A stretch of DNA of 64,000 nucleotides from Diplonema papillatum (Eukaryota; Euglenozoa; Diplonemea; Diplonemida; Diplonemidae): NCBI GenBank assembly GCA_030068145.1, contig JAPJBO010000089.1, positions 310,001 to 374,000 of the forward strand. The letters run 5' to 3'. Both the position numbers and the translations under genes were made by a program. Positions within the stretch are counted from its first letter, which is position 1, and each line of letters starts with the position of its first letter. Shown piece by piece: positions 1 through 9,402 of the stretch. A model generated the notes under the pieces. It saw only the letters and a list, made by a program, of their open reading frames with translations. It had not been told where the DNA came from and did no database searches.

Positions 1-67
1 TTCTTGCGTTTTGTCCTCGTTTTTGTGCATCCTGACCATTTTTTCGTCACTATGTGGAAAAGAAATT

Positions 68-190
68 CGGAGTGACGAAATGGAATTCCGGAGTGACGAA
101 ATGGATTTCCGGAGTTACGAAATGAACGTCTGGAGTGACGAAATGAAGGTCTGGAGTGACGAAATGGAAAATTAAGGAGTGACGAAATTG
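68..190. repeat. 21-bp tandem repeat, about six units
   Basis: The unit GGAGTGACGAAATGGAATTC recurs about every 21 bp with a few substitutions. Because 21 is a multiple of 3, the minus strand reads as a seven-residue repeat (HFVTPDL-like) inside a 102-codon open frame. That frame has no other protein-like features, so I take it as a minisatellite and not a gene. Confidence 0.85.
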
Positions 191-946
191 AGAGTGCAGT
201 GACAAAAAATAATTTTTGACCCCCCCCTGTTTTTGACAGTAACTGCCAGGTAATTGACAGTAACAGGCATGTAACCCTCTGGGAAAACCCAACGCACCAT
301 TCAATAGAAATGAAATGAAATAAATGGGATTAGGGAGTAGATACTTCTCCGTGAACAAGGCATGCGACGTTGAGGGACTGGTCCTTTGTATTCATCGCCG
401 CCGTGGAGTGCGCACTTTGGACTTCGCTCGTGAACGCAGACCAGCCTAGAGATAGAGCCCACACCCGAATCTTCCCAAAGGGGGGTCCGGGGGGTTGCGC
501 CCTACATTCAGGTGGAGAAAGAGTTTGCACTCCTCAGTCCGTTAGTCGCGTACTGGTTGCCACCTGTGAACCTCGCCCCTCCCCTTGGTGCACATTCCTG
601 AAGCCAACAGCCCATTTCAATTTCATCCACCACTCAGATTACTGTGTGCTGTTAAATCATTGGCACGAGTAGATGCAGACCGGAGATCACACGGAACAAG
701 GCACTTGTGCCAACTCGGAAAGTATCTGTCAACGGAGTGCTTCTGAGCCTCTACTCTCTCACTCGGCAGCCCCAAACTTCTGCCAAGGATCCACCGATGC
801 CCAGCCCCTGCTGCCAGCCCGGTGGGCCCTTTTGGATGGTGCTTCTGCTTCTGATCCTGTTCCGGCACGATCACTACTTGATGGTATCAGTATTTTCAAC
901 TTCGACATGAGAAAAGAGAAAAGTGGTGACTGATGTCGACGCACAC
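191..946. other. No resolved gene; expected to hold later TRAPPC4 exons
   Basis: The minus-strand gene starting at 1121 should continue here or beyond the left edge. At about 870-893 the minus strand could hold a tiny exon reading VENTDTI, flanked by AG and GTAGTG and in a phase that fits exon 1, reminiscent of the GIExxETDTF stretch of the family. No later exon was recognised. Confidence 0.25.
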
Positions 947-1121
947 CTGGATTTGGGGACAGCTGCTTACTGATGGCGTGCATGCCGTGGAACATGCCTG
1001 CGAGCTTCAGGCATGCGTTCGTGTCCAGAGCCTTGCTGCCAAGGAAATCGCGGTTGTACACGAGACCTCCAGACTTATTCACAATCCACAGCGAAAGGAT
1101 ATTCGCCTTGCTGGCTGACAT
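947..1121 (-). CDS. TRAPPC4: TRAPP complex subunit 4 (Trs23/synbindin), first exon
   Basis: A core TRAPP subunit of the synbindin/sedlin longin-fold group, acting in vesicle tethering and Rab1/Ypt1 activation at ER-Golgi membranes. From the ATG at 1121 the exon encodes 58 residues. The signature is the first longin strand pair LWIVNKSGGLVYNRDF (human: YVVNKAGGLIY) followed by LKLAGMFHGMHAISKQLSP, which matches the 'LASMFHSLFAIGSQLSP' helix of TRAPPC4. The exon ends ..NPG at a GTGTGC donor (946-941), in phase 1. The long insertion between strand and helix seen in animal TRAPPC4 (PDZ-like) is absent, so this is a compact form. The other ~80-150 residues are not found; the gene is partial in this window. 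Identity rests on motif memory, not a database search, but the match is specific. Confidence 0.78.
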
Positions 1122-1234
1122 CTCACCTGCCCCACCCTTCTTTTATACTCTTCCTTCCCTGAAAGCAGAAGCTGCAACCGGGTGGGCGGAGGCCGAGCAC
1201 AAATTTACTAGTAAATGCCTGCGGCGCGGAATCC

Positions 1235-1425
1235 ACGTTTGTGCTCGGTACTGCAGTGCTCACGGGTCAAATGGCTACCAACTTCCTCATCCGACTTAAC
1301 CGAAGCATCAAGGCGTGGCGTACGGGGCTTGGCGCTTGCGCTGAACACGAGCCCGTTACCACAAGGCAGAACGGACAACAGACTGACTGTGGCACTGTCT
1401 TAACTTTGACTCAAGCTTTTGTGTG
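1235..1425 (+). repeat. Interspersed repeat family A, diverged copy
   Basis: Shares long stretches with copies at 4138-4418, 9115-9402 and 20328-20630, for example ATCAAGGCGTGGCG and CTTGGCGCTTGCGCTGAACA. This is the most decayed copy and lacks the (TTC)n end. Confidence 0.75.
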
Positions 1426-1727
1426 CATGGTTGCGTCGCGTTGCGAATGATACGGTGGGTGATGGCCCAGTGCTTCACGTCCGCTGTGGTGTCTGACGAG
1501 CCCGAGGAATCACCAGATGATTCAGCGCACTTCTTTTTCTCCGCGGGCGGTCCCGCGGCTGAGATCTCGACTCCTCTATGTTCCTTGCCTTCGCCTGCTC
1601 GTCTTCGCGGCTCCGCTTCGGTTGGGTTCGTGGGCTGTCCACCTCTGGTGTGCTCGCAGGCGGCTGATGTCCCGGCTTCGAACGGACTCCTACTACGACG
1701 AAGCCTGTCTGTGACGGCATGTTGCAG

Positions 1728-1902
1728 GAACTCGCACCACAAGTGCCTGATTCACGAGCTGCCGACGTGCGATACGTGCATGCGGCACGAGGACGTGCGG
1801 TGCCGCAGGCCCATGCAGTGCTGCAAGCGAGGGCACCAGCAGGGAAGCGCGGACGCGACGACGAGCAAGCAGGTGAAAGCGCCGGAAGAAGTCCGTTCGA
1901 AA
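1728..1902 (+). CDS. Candidate exon with a Cys/His-rich, zinc-binding-like segment
   Basis: The plus frame reads HHKCLIHELPTCDTC, then MRHEDVRC and QCCKRGHQQG, with strongly G/C-rich third positions. The spacing C-x2-H-x4-C-x2-C-x3-H recalls cross-brace zinc fingers such as the B-box but does not fit one exactly. A possible acceptor TTGCAG precedes 1728; the exon could also extend upstream, since the frame is open back to 1423. A donor GTAGTA follows AAA at 1902, and the intron would begin inside the (GTA)8 tract. The gene's other exons are unresolved; CVVCACH-like coding appears near 2070-2090 in a different frame, so this could be a multi-exon gene or a decayed one. No function assigned. 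The short gene at 19150-19598 ends in a similar C-x2-H-x4-C string. Confidence 0.4.
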
Positions 1903-1926
1903 GTAGTAGTAGTAGTAGTAGTAGTT
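1903..1926. repeat. (GTA)8 microsatellite
   Basis: Eight uninterrupted GTA units directly after the candidate exon. Confidence 0.9.
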
Positions 1927-2973
1927 TGAACTTGTTATGCAGCAACAACCTACTGCACAAGTTACACAGCACGGCTACAACACGAGGATGCAGCCCTGCT
2001 TAGGTGTGCACCCATCACAGGGCCCAGATCTATCAACATCTTCAAAGTTAACGTCGTCAAAAAAACAGATAACAAGTGCGTCGTGTGCGCCTGTCATTCG
2101 GCCTCAACAGCGCCTCCACTGGGAAGTATCTCCCAGCCATTACCGTGGTCGATCAGGACGTTCGGCGTACAGGCTGTTCGAATCTGTCGGCGGACTGCAC
2201 AACACGAGGATTGATCGCAATGCATACTGCCACAGTTTGGAACATTGGTGGGATCGACTCGAGCCTAGTGAAGCGGAAATGGGCCCTCCCCACCGAGCGT
2301 ATTTCTGCGGAGTCTCAGAGCGGATTGCGGGAGGACCAGAGCATTTTTGTTTGCGACTGCGTGCAGGACAAGTCCGCCCGCAAGAAACTCGCACGCTCTC
2401 TGCGCCCAGCTTCACATCGTTGCGCGACATGCTTTTGAGTTTCGGTCCGGGAGGCACAATACTCCAATTCCCGGAGTGAAAAGGATCGGTCCGAATCTGC
2501 GCCTGCGGCAAACAACTCCGCACTCAAGAGTGTAAGCTGTTTGTTGACGCACCCTTTGGCCGTAAGTCTCCTCAGAAATTGGAAAGTGAGGCGCGCGGAG
2601 TTGGAGCAGATGGAGGCTGAAGACGACGGCTTTGAAGATGAAGAGGAGGAAGAGGAAGAGAAGGAAGCGGATGGCAGTTCTGACGGCCATGGGGGAAGGA
2701 GTGTCCTCTTTGCAAAAAGACAAGCTGGGTACAGCAACCCTCGCAGCCCACCTGGATGCAAGTCACCGAGTGCTGGTGAGATGTGTCTGCAAGATGAACG
2801 CCCAAGTATAGCACCATCGGTGTCAACGGTTTATCTCAGCACATGCACGAGCACCCCGCCTTCTTCAGCAAAACATTCAGATGCAGGTTGTGCTGCTTTC
2901 ATGTGCTGAACAAGACACAATGGGCATGCACCCCATTAAACAGCACAAATGACACACGCTAGGATGCAGCCAG
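1927..2973. other. Gap with coding-like fragments, no model resolved
   Basis: Bases 1963-2013 recur at 21309-21352 (dispersed repeat). Around 2040-2210 a plus frame reads KTDNKCVVCACH before hitting a stop; around 2260-2438 another plus frame reads to ..RCATCF. At 2600-2680 a plus frame is acidic with a run of Glu. These may be exons of the gene begun at 1728 or parts of a pseudogene. Confidence 0.3.
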
Positions 2974-3506
2974 TCACGATGTTAACTGCCCCTGAGGATT
3001 CCGTGCCACTTTCTCTTCTTCCGTGATTGGCGTTGGCGTCGTTGGCGGCTTCTTTTTTTCGGATTCAAACCAGTGATGCTGATCGTCCGTTGCTTCGTTT
3101 ATCAGTGCAAGCCCCAACTCCGGAAATGTTCCGGCTGAAATCAGCCGCTTTTTTCCTTGGCGCGAACACTGATTCAAACACATCCGCTTCGCTCTTCTTT
3201 CCTAGCTGTCCATGTCCGGGCGCCACGATGAATGTGTGGCAAAAGCCCGAATCATTAGTAGGAGGTTCCCTTTTCTGCAGAGATCTGAAGCAGGCCAAGA
3301 CGCAAAACACCGACAGGGGGCCCTGGCTTAGACGCAAGGCGGTAGAGGAGACAACGTAAAGGCGTTTTAGATGGCACTCAACCGCTCTCGACCCGAGAAT
3401 CACCCGCGCTTTCCGCAAGGTCGACACGAATGGATTCGCCGTATCTTCTCTCTCGGTCCAGTTGCCTGCATTTTGTACGAAAAATGCGGTAGTGGCACTC
3501 CCGCAT
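2974..3506 (-). CDS. Candidate two-exon small gene, unknown function
   Basis: Exon 1 (3506-3404) starts MRECHYRIFRTKCRQLDRE and runs to a possible GTGATT donor in phase 1. Exon 2 (3134-2974) follows an acceptor TGATTTCAG in the matching phase and reads GTFPELGLALINEATDD, then a Lys/Pro/Thr-rich tail ending NPQGQLTS and a TGA stop. The product would be 87 residues. Both segments are more protein-like than the alternative frames, and the splice phases agree, but the donor is not the commonest type in this window and I recognise no family. Exon 2 is the better supported half. RNA reads across 3404/3134 would settle it. Confidence 0.38.
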
Positions 3507-4137
3507 TGCAAATGCAGGGACACTTGCTGCCCCCGCTTGAACATCTTTCTTCGACTTCGGCCCAGTTGTCAGTGCAACTCGAGGAAAAGGTGGCCGCGGT
3601 CCTTTCGGTGACCCGTCTGCGAGGGTTGTTGGTGCTCTTCTCAACGGTAGCTAGACCACGGCGAGAGTCTTCTCGCTGCGAGCTGTTGGGTGGGACGCAG
3701 CAGGTCGTGCCAAACCGCAGACAAAGACTTGGAACTTCTCTGGCGACGGGCAGGGGTTTGCGCGATCTGCTGATAAACAAAAGTGAAGCCGCATCTGGAT
3801 GCCCATATATCGAGCCCATTATGGTTGGCTTACGGAACACGGCTTATGACGTGGAAGTGCCTCACTTTGCTTGTATATTTGCTTTAAAATGCGGGAATTA
3901 CTGGACCATCTCAGACTATCTTGTGTAGGCTTCACAAGTCACCATCCGACCATCTCAGGCTATCTTGCAACTCAGCGTCGCTGCGTGGATCTCGCTTCGA
4001 AGGGGGGAAAATAATCAAAAAGCATTTTGTGTTATTGCCTGCACACCAGTAAATGAATTAAAAAAAAAGGGGGGCAAAAAGAAAGAAACCAACTGCCTTC
4101 GGGTGGACTAGTCTGACACTGCTTGCTGTCGTCGGGA
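3507..4137. other. No gene seen
   Basis: A 185-codon plus frame (3371-3928) crosses this stretch but lacks coding-like third positions and overlaps the candidate minus gene. Nothing else stands out apart from an A-rich tract near 4060. Confidence 0.4.
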
Positions 4138-4418
4138 AGAAGAAGAAGAAGAAGAAAAAGAAAAAGGCCGCTCCTGGTCCAGGAACGTGACGGTCAACCA
4201 CAGCTTGCAAAGCTTGAGTCGGAGGCAGCACAGTGCCACAACCCCGTCCGCTCTGCCCTGCGGCTGACCGTCTCGACGAGCTTGTGTTCAGCGCGAGCGC
4301 CAAGCCCCAAGGTGCGCCAAGCCTTGATGCTTTAGTTTGGGAAATCGGTAGCCACCTGACCCGTGGGCCCGTACCGCCGAACACGTGAAGCTTGGCTCCC
4401 GTGTAGCAGGCTTTCCCT
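4138..4418 (-). repeat. Interspersed repeat family A
   Basis: About 280 bp, bounded on the left by a (GAA)n tract and on the right by CTTTCCCTGGTA. Nearly identical to 9115-9402 and, inverted, to 20328-20630. The (TTC)n end on the minus strand suggests a simple-sequence 3' tail, so a SINE-like retroelement is possible, but no clear Pol III boxes are seen. Confidence 0.85.
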
Positions 4419-4974
4419 GGTATCCTGGTGTATGTCGTCGGGGGGAAAAAAAAAGGGGGGGGGCAAAAAGAAAGAAAAAGAAAACGTCTTAGCAGGCGGG
4501 AGCGGGGAACGGTGCAGGGCTGCCAAGGCTGCCTTGGAAAAGGCGCCCCGGCACCTTGGACCGTGGGGAACGTCTTGGGGTAGCAGAAGAAAACCCTCGA
4601 GGGCCCGCCCGGTGCTTATTTCAACGGGGGCCAGAGGGGGACGGGTGATCCCAATGCAACTGATATTTATCATATTACGCAAATATAGTAGGGGTGGGGG
4701 TAAGGGTGCCTCGATTTCTTTCAAAACTGTTTTTTGGGGGTTTGCTCGTACCGAACGGGTGGGTGGCAAATGGAGATGATGGGACTTCTGCAGGACCTTG
4801 GGGGTACGGCTGACCTGGCTCCACAACAAGTGCGCGCGGCACTAAACCAGATTCGTCTGAGTTTCGTGCTTCACATTTCCTCCGTTGGAATTGCGACTCT
4901 TGTTGCAGTCCCCGACTGACCACTCTATGCCTAGCAGCTGAGGACGAGGAGCGAACCCCAATCTCCAGAGCGAA
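4419..4974. other. Low-complexity and repeat fragments
   Basis: A/G-rich tract at 4440-4485; 4607-4640 resembles a diverged piece of repeat family B. A short plus frame at 4790-4860 (DLGGTADLAPQQVRAALNQI) after a CTGCAG could be an exon but is unsupported otherwise. Confidence 0.3.
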
Positions 4975-5082
4975 GACGAAGAAGTGTGAAAACGGGTTTT
5001 TTGCCTAGAGGCTTTTCGTGTTATTCTGCAGATGCTTTGAGCTATCTTTGTGTCTATGCTTTTCAGTCGTCTTTCAGTCGTC
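4975..5082 (-). repeat. Repeat shared with 31640-31740
   Basis: GAAAACGGGTTTTTTGCC, CGTGTTATTCTGCAGATGCT and TGAGCTATCTTTGTGTCTAT recur with few changes at the 3' side of the CxFxP gene (31640-31740). Either a dispersed element or a copy of that gene's 3' region. Confidence 0.7.
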
Positions 5083-5344
5083 TTCTTAACCATGGTTAAG
5101 TGCGCAAATGGTGTCAGCCGAAGCTGGTACAGCTTCGGCGCCGCCCGCGTTATGTTTGTTTAGCATTGAGTTCTTTTGTAAGTACATGAACCACATGGAC
5201 TAGCATGCACTGCGGCTGCCAAACATCCCGTGACACCGCGCGAGGTGGTACAACGCTCTTTTTCTTTTCGATTGCTCTTGACGGGGCATGCAGGCCTGAA
5301 ATGCAAAAGAGTAGGGAAGAGAAGGAAGGTTTGTGCCCTCTTAG

Positions 5345-5556
5345 CTCGCCGGGCCAGCGCTCCAGATAAGACTGGGCTAGATTTATTGGTAAGCTCGGCA
5401 ACGCCACAAAAGACGAGACGGTCATCGCCCAAGCGCCGCCGTAAGGAAGCAACTATCGACGCGCCGATGCACCTGGACGAGCAATCGAAGGAGAAGCGAA
5501 GCACCAAACGCACGCCTGAGCGCGACGATCAACGAGCTAAAGAGGCGAAAGCATGA
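5345..5556 (+). CDS. Candidate terminal exon of a basic, Lys/Arg-rich protein
   Basis: After an acceptor-like CCCTCTTAG (ending 5344) a frame stays open to TGA at 5554-5556 and encodes about 70 residues: an initial RRASAPDKTGLDLL, then TPQKTRRSSPKRRRKE, and a charged tail rich in Lys, Arg, Glu ending AKEAKA. Third positions are G/C-rich over the last 50 codons. The composition suits a nuclear or nucleic-acid-binding tail, but that is only compositional. Upstream exons are not identified. Confidence 0.38.
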
Positions 5557-6286
5557 CACATCGTAATAACCACGCCGCCGGCGATGCAGATTATCGCCAC
5601 AGATTATTTTGCATTCTAACCCAGACTAAGCCGGCCTTTCGCAACGTGGAAGGGTCCCTCTTGGCACGCGCTTTCGTCGCGGTCGTGAGGGTAGCAATGG
5701 TTGCTGATAGCTGGTGTCAAGTTCGTCGACAGAACTGGAATCAGAGCCCTTTGCTTCCTCGTTTCGGCCAAGCGGCACGCCAAGATGGCGGCGGTTGTTG
5801 CTCACTGAGCTTCCTGGCCTGGCTAGCTGTTTCGAGCTCCTGGTGCAAGCGCCCGTCATGTTCGGCAGTCGCCATCTGGGTTTCGACTCCTGTCTGCACA
5901 CGGGTAGAGAGGACACTGCCTCCCTTCATCAAGGGGAAGGGGCACGAATTATCTGCCCTTGTCCAGTGCTGACAACTGCTGGTCCAATGTGTGTGAAAGA
6001 TCCAATCCCAGCCCCGAAGAGCCCCGGCTGTCCCGTCATCGAGAGGCTCTCCGGGGCTAAGCCCCGGCACCCACACTGCCGCGGACGCTGGTGGGTGCAA
6101 TGTGGGGGAAATCTCAGCTTAATGTTTATACACTGATGTTTGAACACTGTCTCCCATGCATGTTCGATGTTATAAGCGATCTCTGGGCCCGGGGAAAATT
6201 GTGTTGCGGACAGAATTGCTGACATGGGCGCGGTTCGAGACTGACGTTCCAAGAGAAGTTGAGTCGTGAGATGGCTGCCTTGCAGA
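5557..6286. other. No gene seen
   Basis: Unique-looking sequence. Open frames on both strands of up to 140 codons lack coding-like third positions or recognisable motifs. A hairpin-forming pair GCTCTCCGGGGCTAAG / CCCCGAAGAGCCCCGG lies at 6012-6070. Confidence 0.4.
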
Positions 6287-6500
6287 AAATACTCGAGAGG
6301 CTGCCTTTGTACTTATTTCGACGGAGGCTAGGGGGAAGAAACAGTATGACTACAACTTTGCAGTGGGTCTTTTTGGTTGAACGCTTACGTCCGCCACGAG
6401 ACCCAGATTTACCCGTGCTTCGTGTAGGGTACAGCACATTGCCTCCTTAAAGAATTCGCAACTGGCAGTCTCCTCAAGCATTGCCTACAAAGCAGGTGCT
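6287..6500 (+). repeat. Interspersed repeat family B
   Basis: Carries TTGAACGCTTACGTCCGCCA and GGCAGTCTCCTCAAGCATTG and ends CAGGTGCTTAT. Related copies: 24104-24234, 39451-39660, 40668-40737, 45065-45350, and a 5' part at 22490-22591. Every copy is in plus orientation. Confidence 0.85.
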
Positions 6501-6504
6501 TATC

Positions 6505-6895
6505 ACTCATTTCACGAAAAAGTGTCACAGATTTCGGCGTTTTTCGGACTTCTGCCGAAAGTTTCTATCTGCAGGTCCGAAAATGGCCGGTTTAGAGATT
6601 TTGAGGACACGATTGAATCCATTGAGGGCAGGGCTTTCCGAATATCTGGTCGGATAAAAATCTTGACCGACCCCCGGAGATGGAGGTCGACACCCGAAAA
6701 GATGGGGTCTCGGAGATCGGTTTTTTTTTTTTTTTCTCTCTGCATCCAGGAGGGGGTCAGGTACTGATCACTGACAGCTTGCCCATAATCGTGCATCCCA
6801 GAACTACTCGAAAACCAAAAGAATCTTAAAATCTTTAAAGATTTCCCAAAAAACAATTTCCAGACGGCTGCTTTTCACACCGAAAAATCGCAAAA
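6505..6895 (-). repeat. SINE-like tail, antisense copy
   Basis: Begins with the reverse complement of the 3' end of the element at 8400-8690 (CACGAAAAAGTGTCACAGAT) and shares GCTTGCCCATAAT and GACGGCTGCTTTTCA with it. Contains a 15-T tract. No tRNA-like head is recognisable here. Confidence 0.6.
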
Positions 6896-7185
6896 AATAC
6901 TCGACGTAGCTGCTTCGACTCCGAATGGAAGGGGGGAAATATAGAGGTAAGGGGCAAATACAATACAAACACAATCTGATTTGTTCTTCGCTTACACCAC
7001 CGTGTGTTGTTTTCTCACTCAGGACTTTTGACCTGTTGTGTTTGTGTGATTTGTCGTGTAGGGGTAGACCCGCATGACCTCACGTCCGTTCAACACGTGG
7101 TTCGGTAGTTACAGCACTTTGGATCCCTTCTGTTCTTTGTCGGGCAGCATCGTCGAGCATTTCCTTTCAAGCTGGCGCTTATGTA
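6896..7185 (+). repeat. Interspersed repeat family E
   Basis: The segment from TCGACGTAGCTGCTTCG to GCTGGCGCTTATGTAAAA is nearly identical to 37028-37245; 21262-21300 carries only its first part. At the end of this copy an A-run and a tRNA-like sequence follow that are missing at 37245, so the pair shows an occupied and an empty junction. Confidence 0.8.
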
Positions 7186-7290
7186 AAAAAAAAAAAAAAA
7201 AAAAAAAAGTTCGGACCAAAGGAATTGAACCACGGCCTACGGGGGACCATGCGGGTGCGGTATCCGTCAGGCTATGTTGCCAAACCTCGG
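7186..7290 (-). repeat. tRNA-like Pol III sequence followed by a T-run
   Basis: On the minus strand a perfect B-box GGTTCAATTCC follows a weak A-box (TAGCCTGACGG) by about 45 nt and ends in more than 20 T. The T-arm does not pair properly, so it is not a working tRNA gene; it looks like a tRNA-derived element or pseudogene. Confidence 0.5.
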
Positions 7291-7459
7291 GCCAAAATTT
7301 GCTTTTAGCGCCCAATCAGTTGGGATTCTTATCGGAAAGTGCGAGATCGTCATTTACTCGTTTTCAGTGTCCCAGGACGGTATTTCTGCCCTCTTGGAGC
7401 TTCTTTCGCCCGGTTTGCAAAGAACTCAAAATGAGTCCAAAATTCTCGCTCCGCGGTGA

Positions 7460-7681
7460 ACAAAAATTTCCCACCGGCCCCTGCTCTTCGAGCACCCAGA
7501 GGCAGCGCTCGCGTACCTGCAGGACGCTGGGCTCGTGGCGAGGTACCAGATACTGGAGGACCCGCCCGACCCCCAAACCCCCGCCTTTCACGAAACGCCG
7601 CAGGCAGGAGGACCCAACTTTGCCGACGCGCTGGACCTCGACGCAACAAGCAGCGCTACAAGCTCGAACGACTGGGCTTGA
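7460..7681 (+). CDS. Candidate terminal exon, unknown protein
   Basis: A frame open from 7460 to TGA at 7679-7681 with very G/C-rich third positions reads LLFEHPEAALAYLQDAGL, then YQILEDPPDPQTPAFHETP, and ends in a Ser/Asp-rich tail SSNDWA. It looks like the C-terminus of a real protein: an Ala-rich helix followed by an acidic linker. The acceptor is not fixed; TTCGAG at 7489, CACCCAG and CTGCAG at about 7520 are candidates. It lacks an in-frame ATG. Upstream exons are separated by the repeat at 6896-7290. No family recognised. Confidence 0.45.
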   Translation, partial: TKISHRPLLFEHPEAALAYLQDAGLVARYQILEDPPDPQTPAFHETPQAGGPNFADALDLDATSSATSSNDWA

Positions 7682-8399
7682 CGAAGACTCGCCACATCGA
7701 CGCTCAGACGCAAGCAACAACAGCAGCAGCAGCTCAGACCGCTAACCGGCCAATGCCTATGAAAGAAAAGACTGGGAGGGAAAAAAAGAAGAGACCGAAC
7801 GCAGACAACAGACTGCGGCAACGCACACAGGCGCCAAGCCTGGCAACAGCAACCCTCAGACTGAGTCAGAGGAATGCACGGTGCACCGACAGCATGCACA
7901 CCTGACCATAGGAAAGGTCAAGCAAGGGTGAAGCAAGTATACGAGCGGTCACCGGGACGCAGATAGAAAACTGCAAGAAACAACGAAAAACATGTGCACT
8001 TGCAACCAACAAAACAATCTCCTGGTCCAGAACCGGCGCCGGGAGGGCGAACTAAGACGCAAACGCCCACCGACCCCCAGGAAAAGCCCGCATCGGACTG
8101 CCGCCGCGAAACAGCACCGCGCAGACTACCCCGAATCTCTCTTTTCGCCACTTCTTATTTCCATACCCCTCTGTTCAGTTCCGGGAGCCGGGGAGGGCGG
8201 GCAAAGTAAAAAGCTCACTGAACCCCCCACCACAACGTGAGACCGTAATAACAACGAAGAACGAAACCGAAGACGAAAACAAACAACGCGCCAAGGATGG
8301 CGACGGGGAGGCACAAGGAACCACCTCACCTGTTCTCAAAAACCTAACTCGAGACAGGTATCCACCGTACCGATAACCGATAACCGATAACCACCGTTT
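7682..8399. other. No gene seen
   Basis: Low-complexity (GCA)n at 7715-7735 and A-rich purine tracts. Open frames of up to about 150 codons are compositional (Arg/Lys/Gln). Probably 3' UTR of the preceding exon plus intergenic DNA. Confidence 0.4.
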
Positions 8400-8690
8400 T
8401 TTTAGCCCATGGTCCAGAGGCTACCACACCCACACAGGGGTTTGAGGGTCGGTGGTTCGATTCCCGCCGGAAATCGTTTTTTGGGTTTTTGAAACAGCCC
8501 CAAAACCGACCTTGTGTCCATCTGCACGCCAGATTGTGGTCGCCACGCGAGCAGATTGCTTGCCCATAATTGCCAGGGATAGCTCTTTCCATCCCAAAAA
8601 AAATGTCCAAAAATTCCAAAATTTTAACCCAAAACGGGCTGCTTTTCAGACGGAAAATCTGTGACACTTTTTCGTGGAATGAGTGTTATA
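8400..8690 (+). repeat. tRNA-derived SINE (family S2)
   Basis: The head resembles a tRNA: TGGTCCAGAGGCTACC as D-arm/A-box and GGTGGTTCGATTCCCGCC as T-arm/B-box. The T-stem is imperfect, so it is not a working tRNA. The body contains two oligo-T/A stretches and the tail CTGTGACACTTTTTCGTGG, which occurs inverted at 6505. Confidence 0.6.
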
Positions 8691-9114
8691 CAAAACAAGG
8701 GTTTGGTTCATAGTAGGTGGTGTGATCAGTTTCAAGTTTTGCCGGGTCGGCGCGTTCTCGCCGGGTTTGTGCCTGGTTCTATCCGGTTCTTCTATGAAAT
8801 GAAAAAAGGGTGCGAAATCGCACCTTTTCGTGTTTGGGCAGAATTCTGCCGCTCGTGTATGTCTGATGCTGGCAAGGGAGGGAGGAGGTTGCATACCGTA
8901 ATTGGAATAATGTTGAAGTGGACTAGCTGGAACGGGTAAATGACACCGGGTAAACCCGGGACAGGTCCAGGTAGTCTGCACCAGTGGTGGGTCCTGCAGC
9001 TTCCCATGACAGCGGCATCTAAGGGTCGAGCTGAGGAATGAACACCCCAAGGCACGGGCAAGCCCCAGGGTCGCGATGTTCTGCAAAGTACGCAAAGTCG
9101 CGAACCCCGAAGAA
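8691..9114. other. Repeat fragments, no gene
   Basis: 8790-8890 shares short strings (TTTTCGTGTTTGGGCAGA, TGTCTGATGCTGGCAAGG) with 35165-35240 and 40430-40500, indicating another old dispersed repeat. Paired AACCCGGGACAGG / CACCGGGTAAACC strings at 8936-8970 recur near 9440-9490. Confidence 0.4.
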
Positions 9115-9402
9115 AGAGAAAAAGAAGAAGAAGGCCGCTCCTGGTCCAGGGACGTGACGGTCAACCACAGCTTGCAAAGCTTGAGTCGGAAGCAGCACAG
9201 TGCCACAACCCCGTCCGCTCTGCCCTGCGGCTGACCGTCTCGACGAGCTTGTGTTCAGCGCGAGTGCCAATCCCCAAGGTACACCAAGCCTTGATGCTTT
9301 AGTTTGGGTAATCGGTAGCCACTTGACCCGTAGGCCCGTGACTCTGCAGTACCGCCGAACACGTGAAGCTTGGCTCCCGTGCAGCAGGCTTTCCCTGGTA
9401 CA
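9115..9402 (-). repeat. Interspersed repeat family A
   Basis: Near-identical to 4138-4418, including the (GAA)n edge and the GTGAAGCTTGGCTCCCGTG string. Confidence 0.88.

Noticed and set aside
50..358. 102-codon minus-strand frame with a seven-residue repeat
   Set aside because: The repeat is explained by a 21-bp minisatellite; flanking residues are not protein-like.
8400..8473. Working tRNA gene
   Set aside because: A- and B-boxes are present but the T-stem and acceptor stem do not pair; the downstream tail is shared with another locus, as expected for a SINE. The same holds for 7204-7290, 13440-13510 and 21970-22026.
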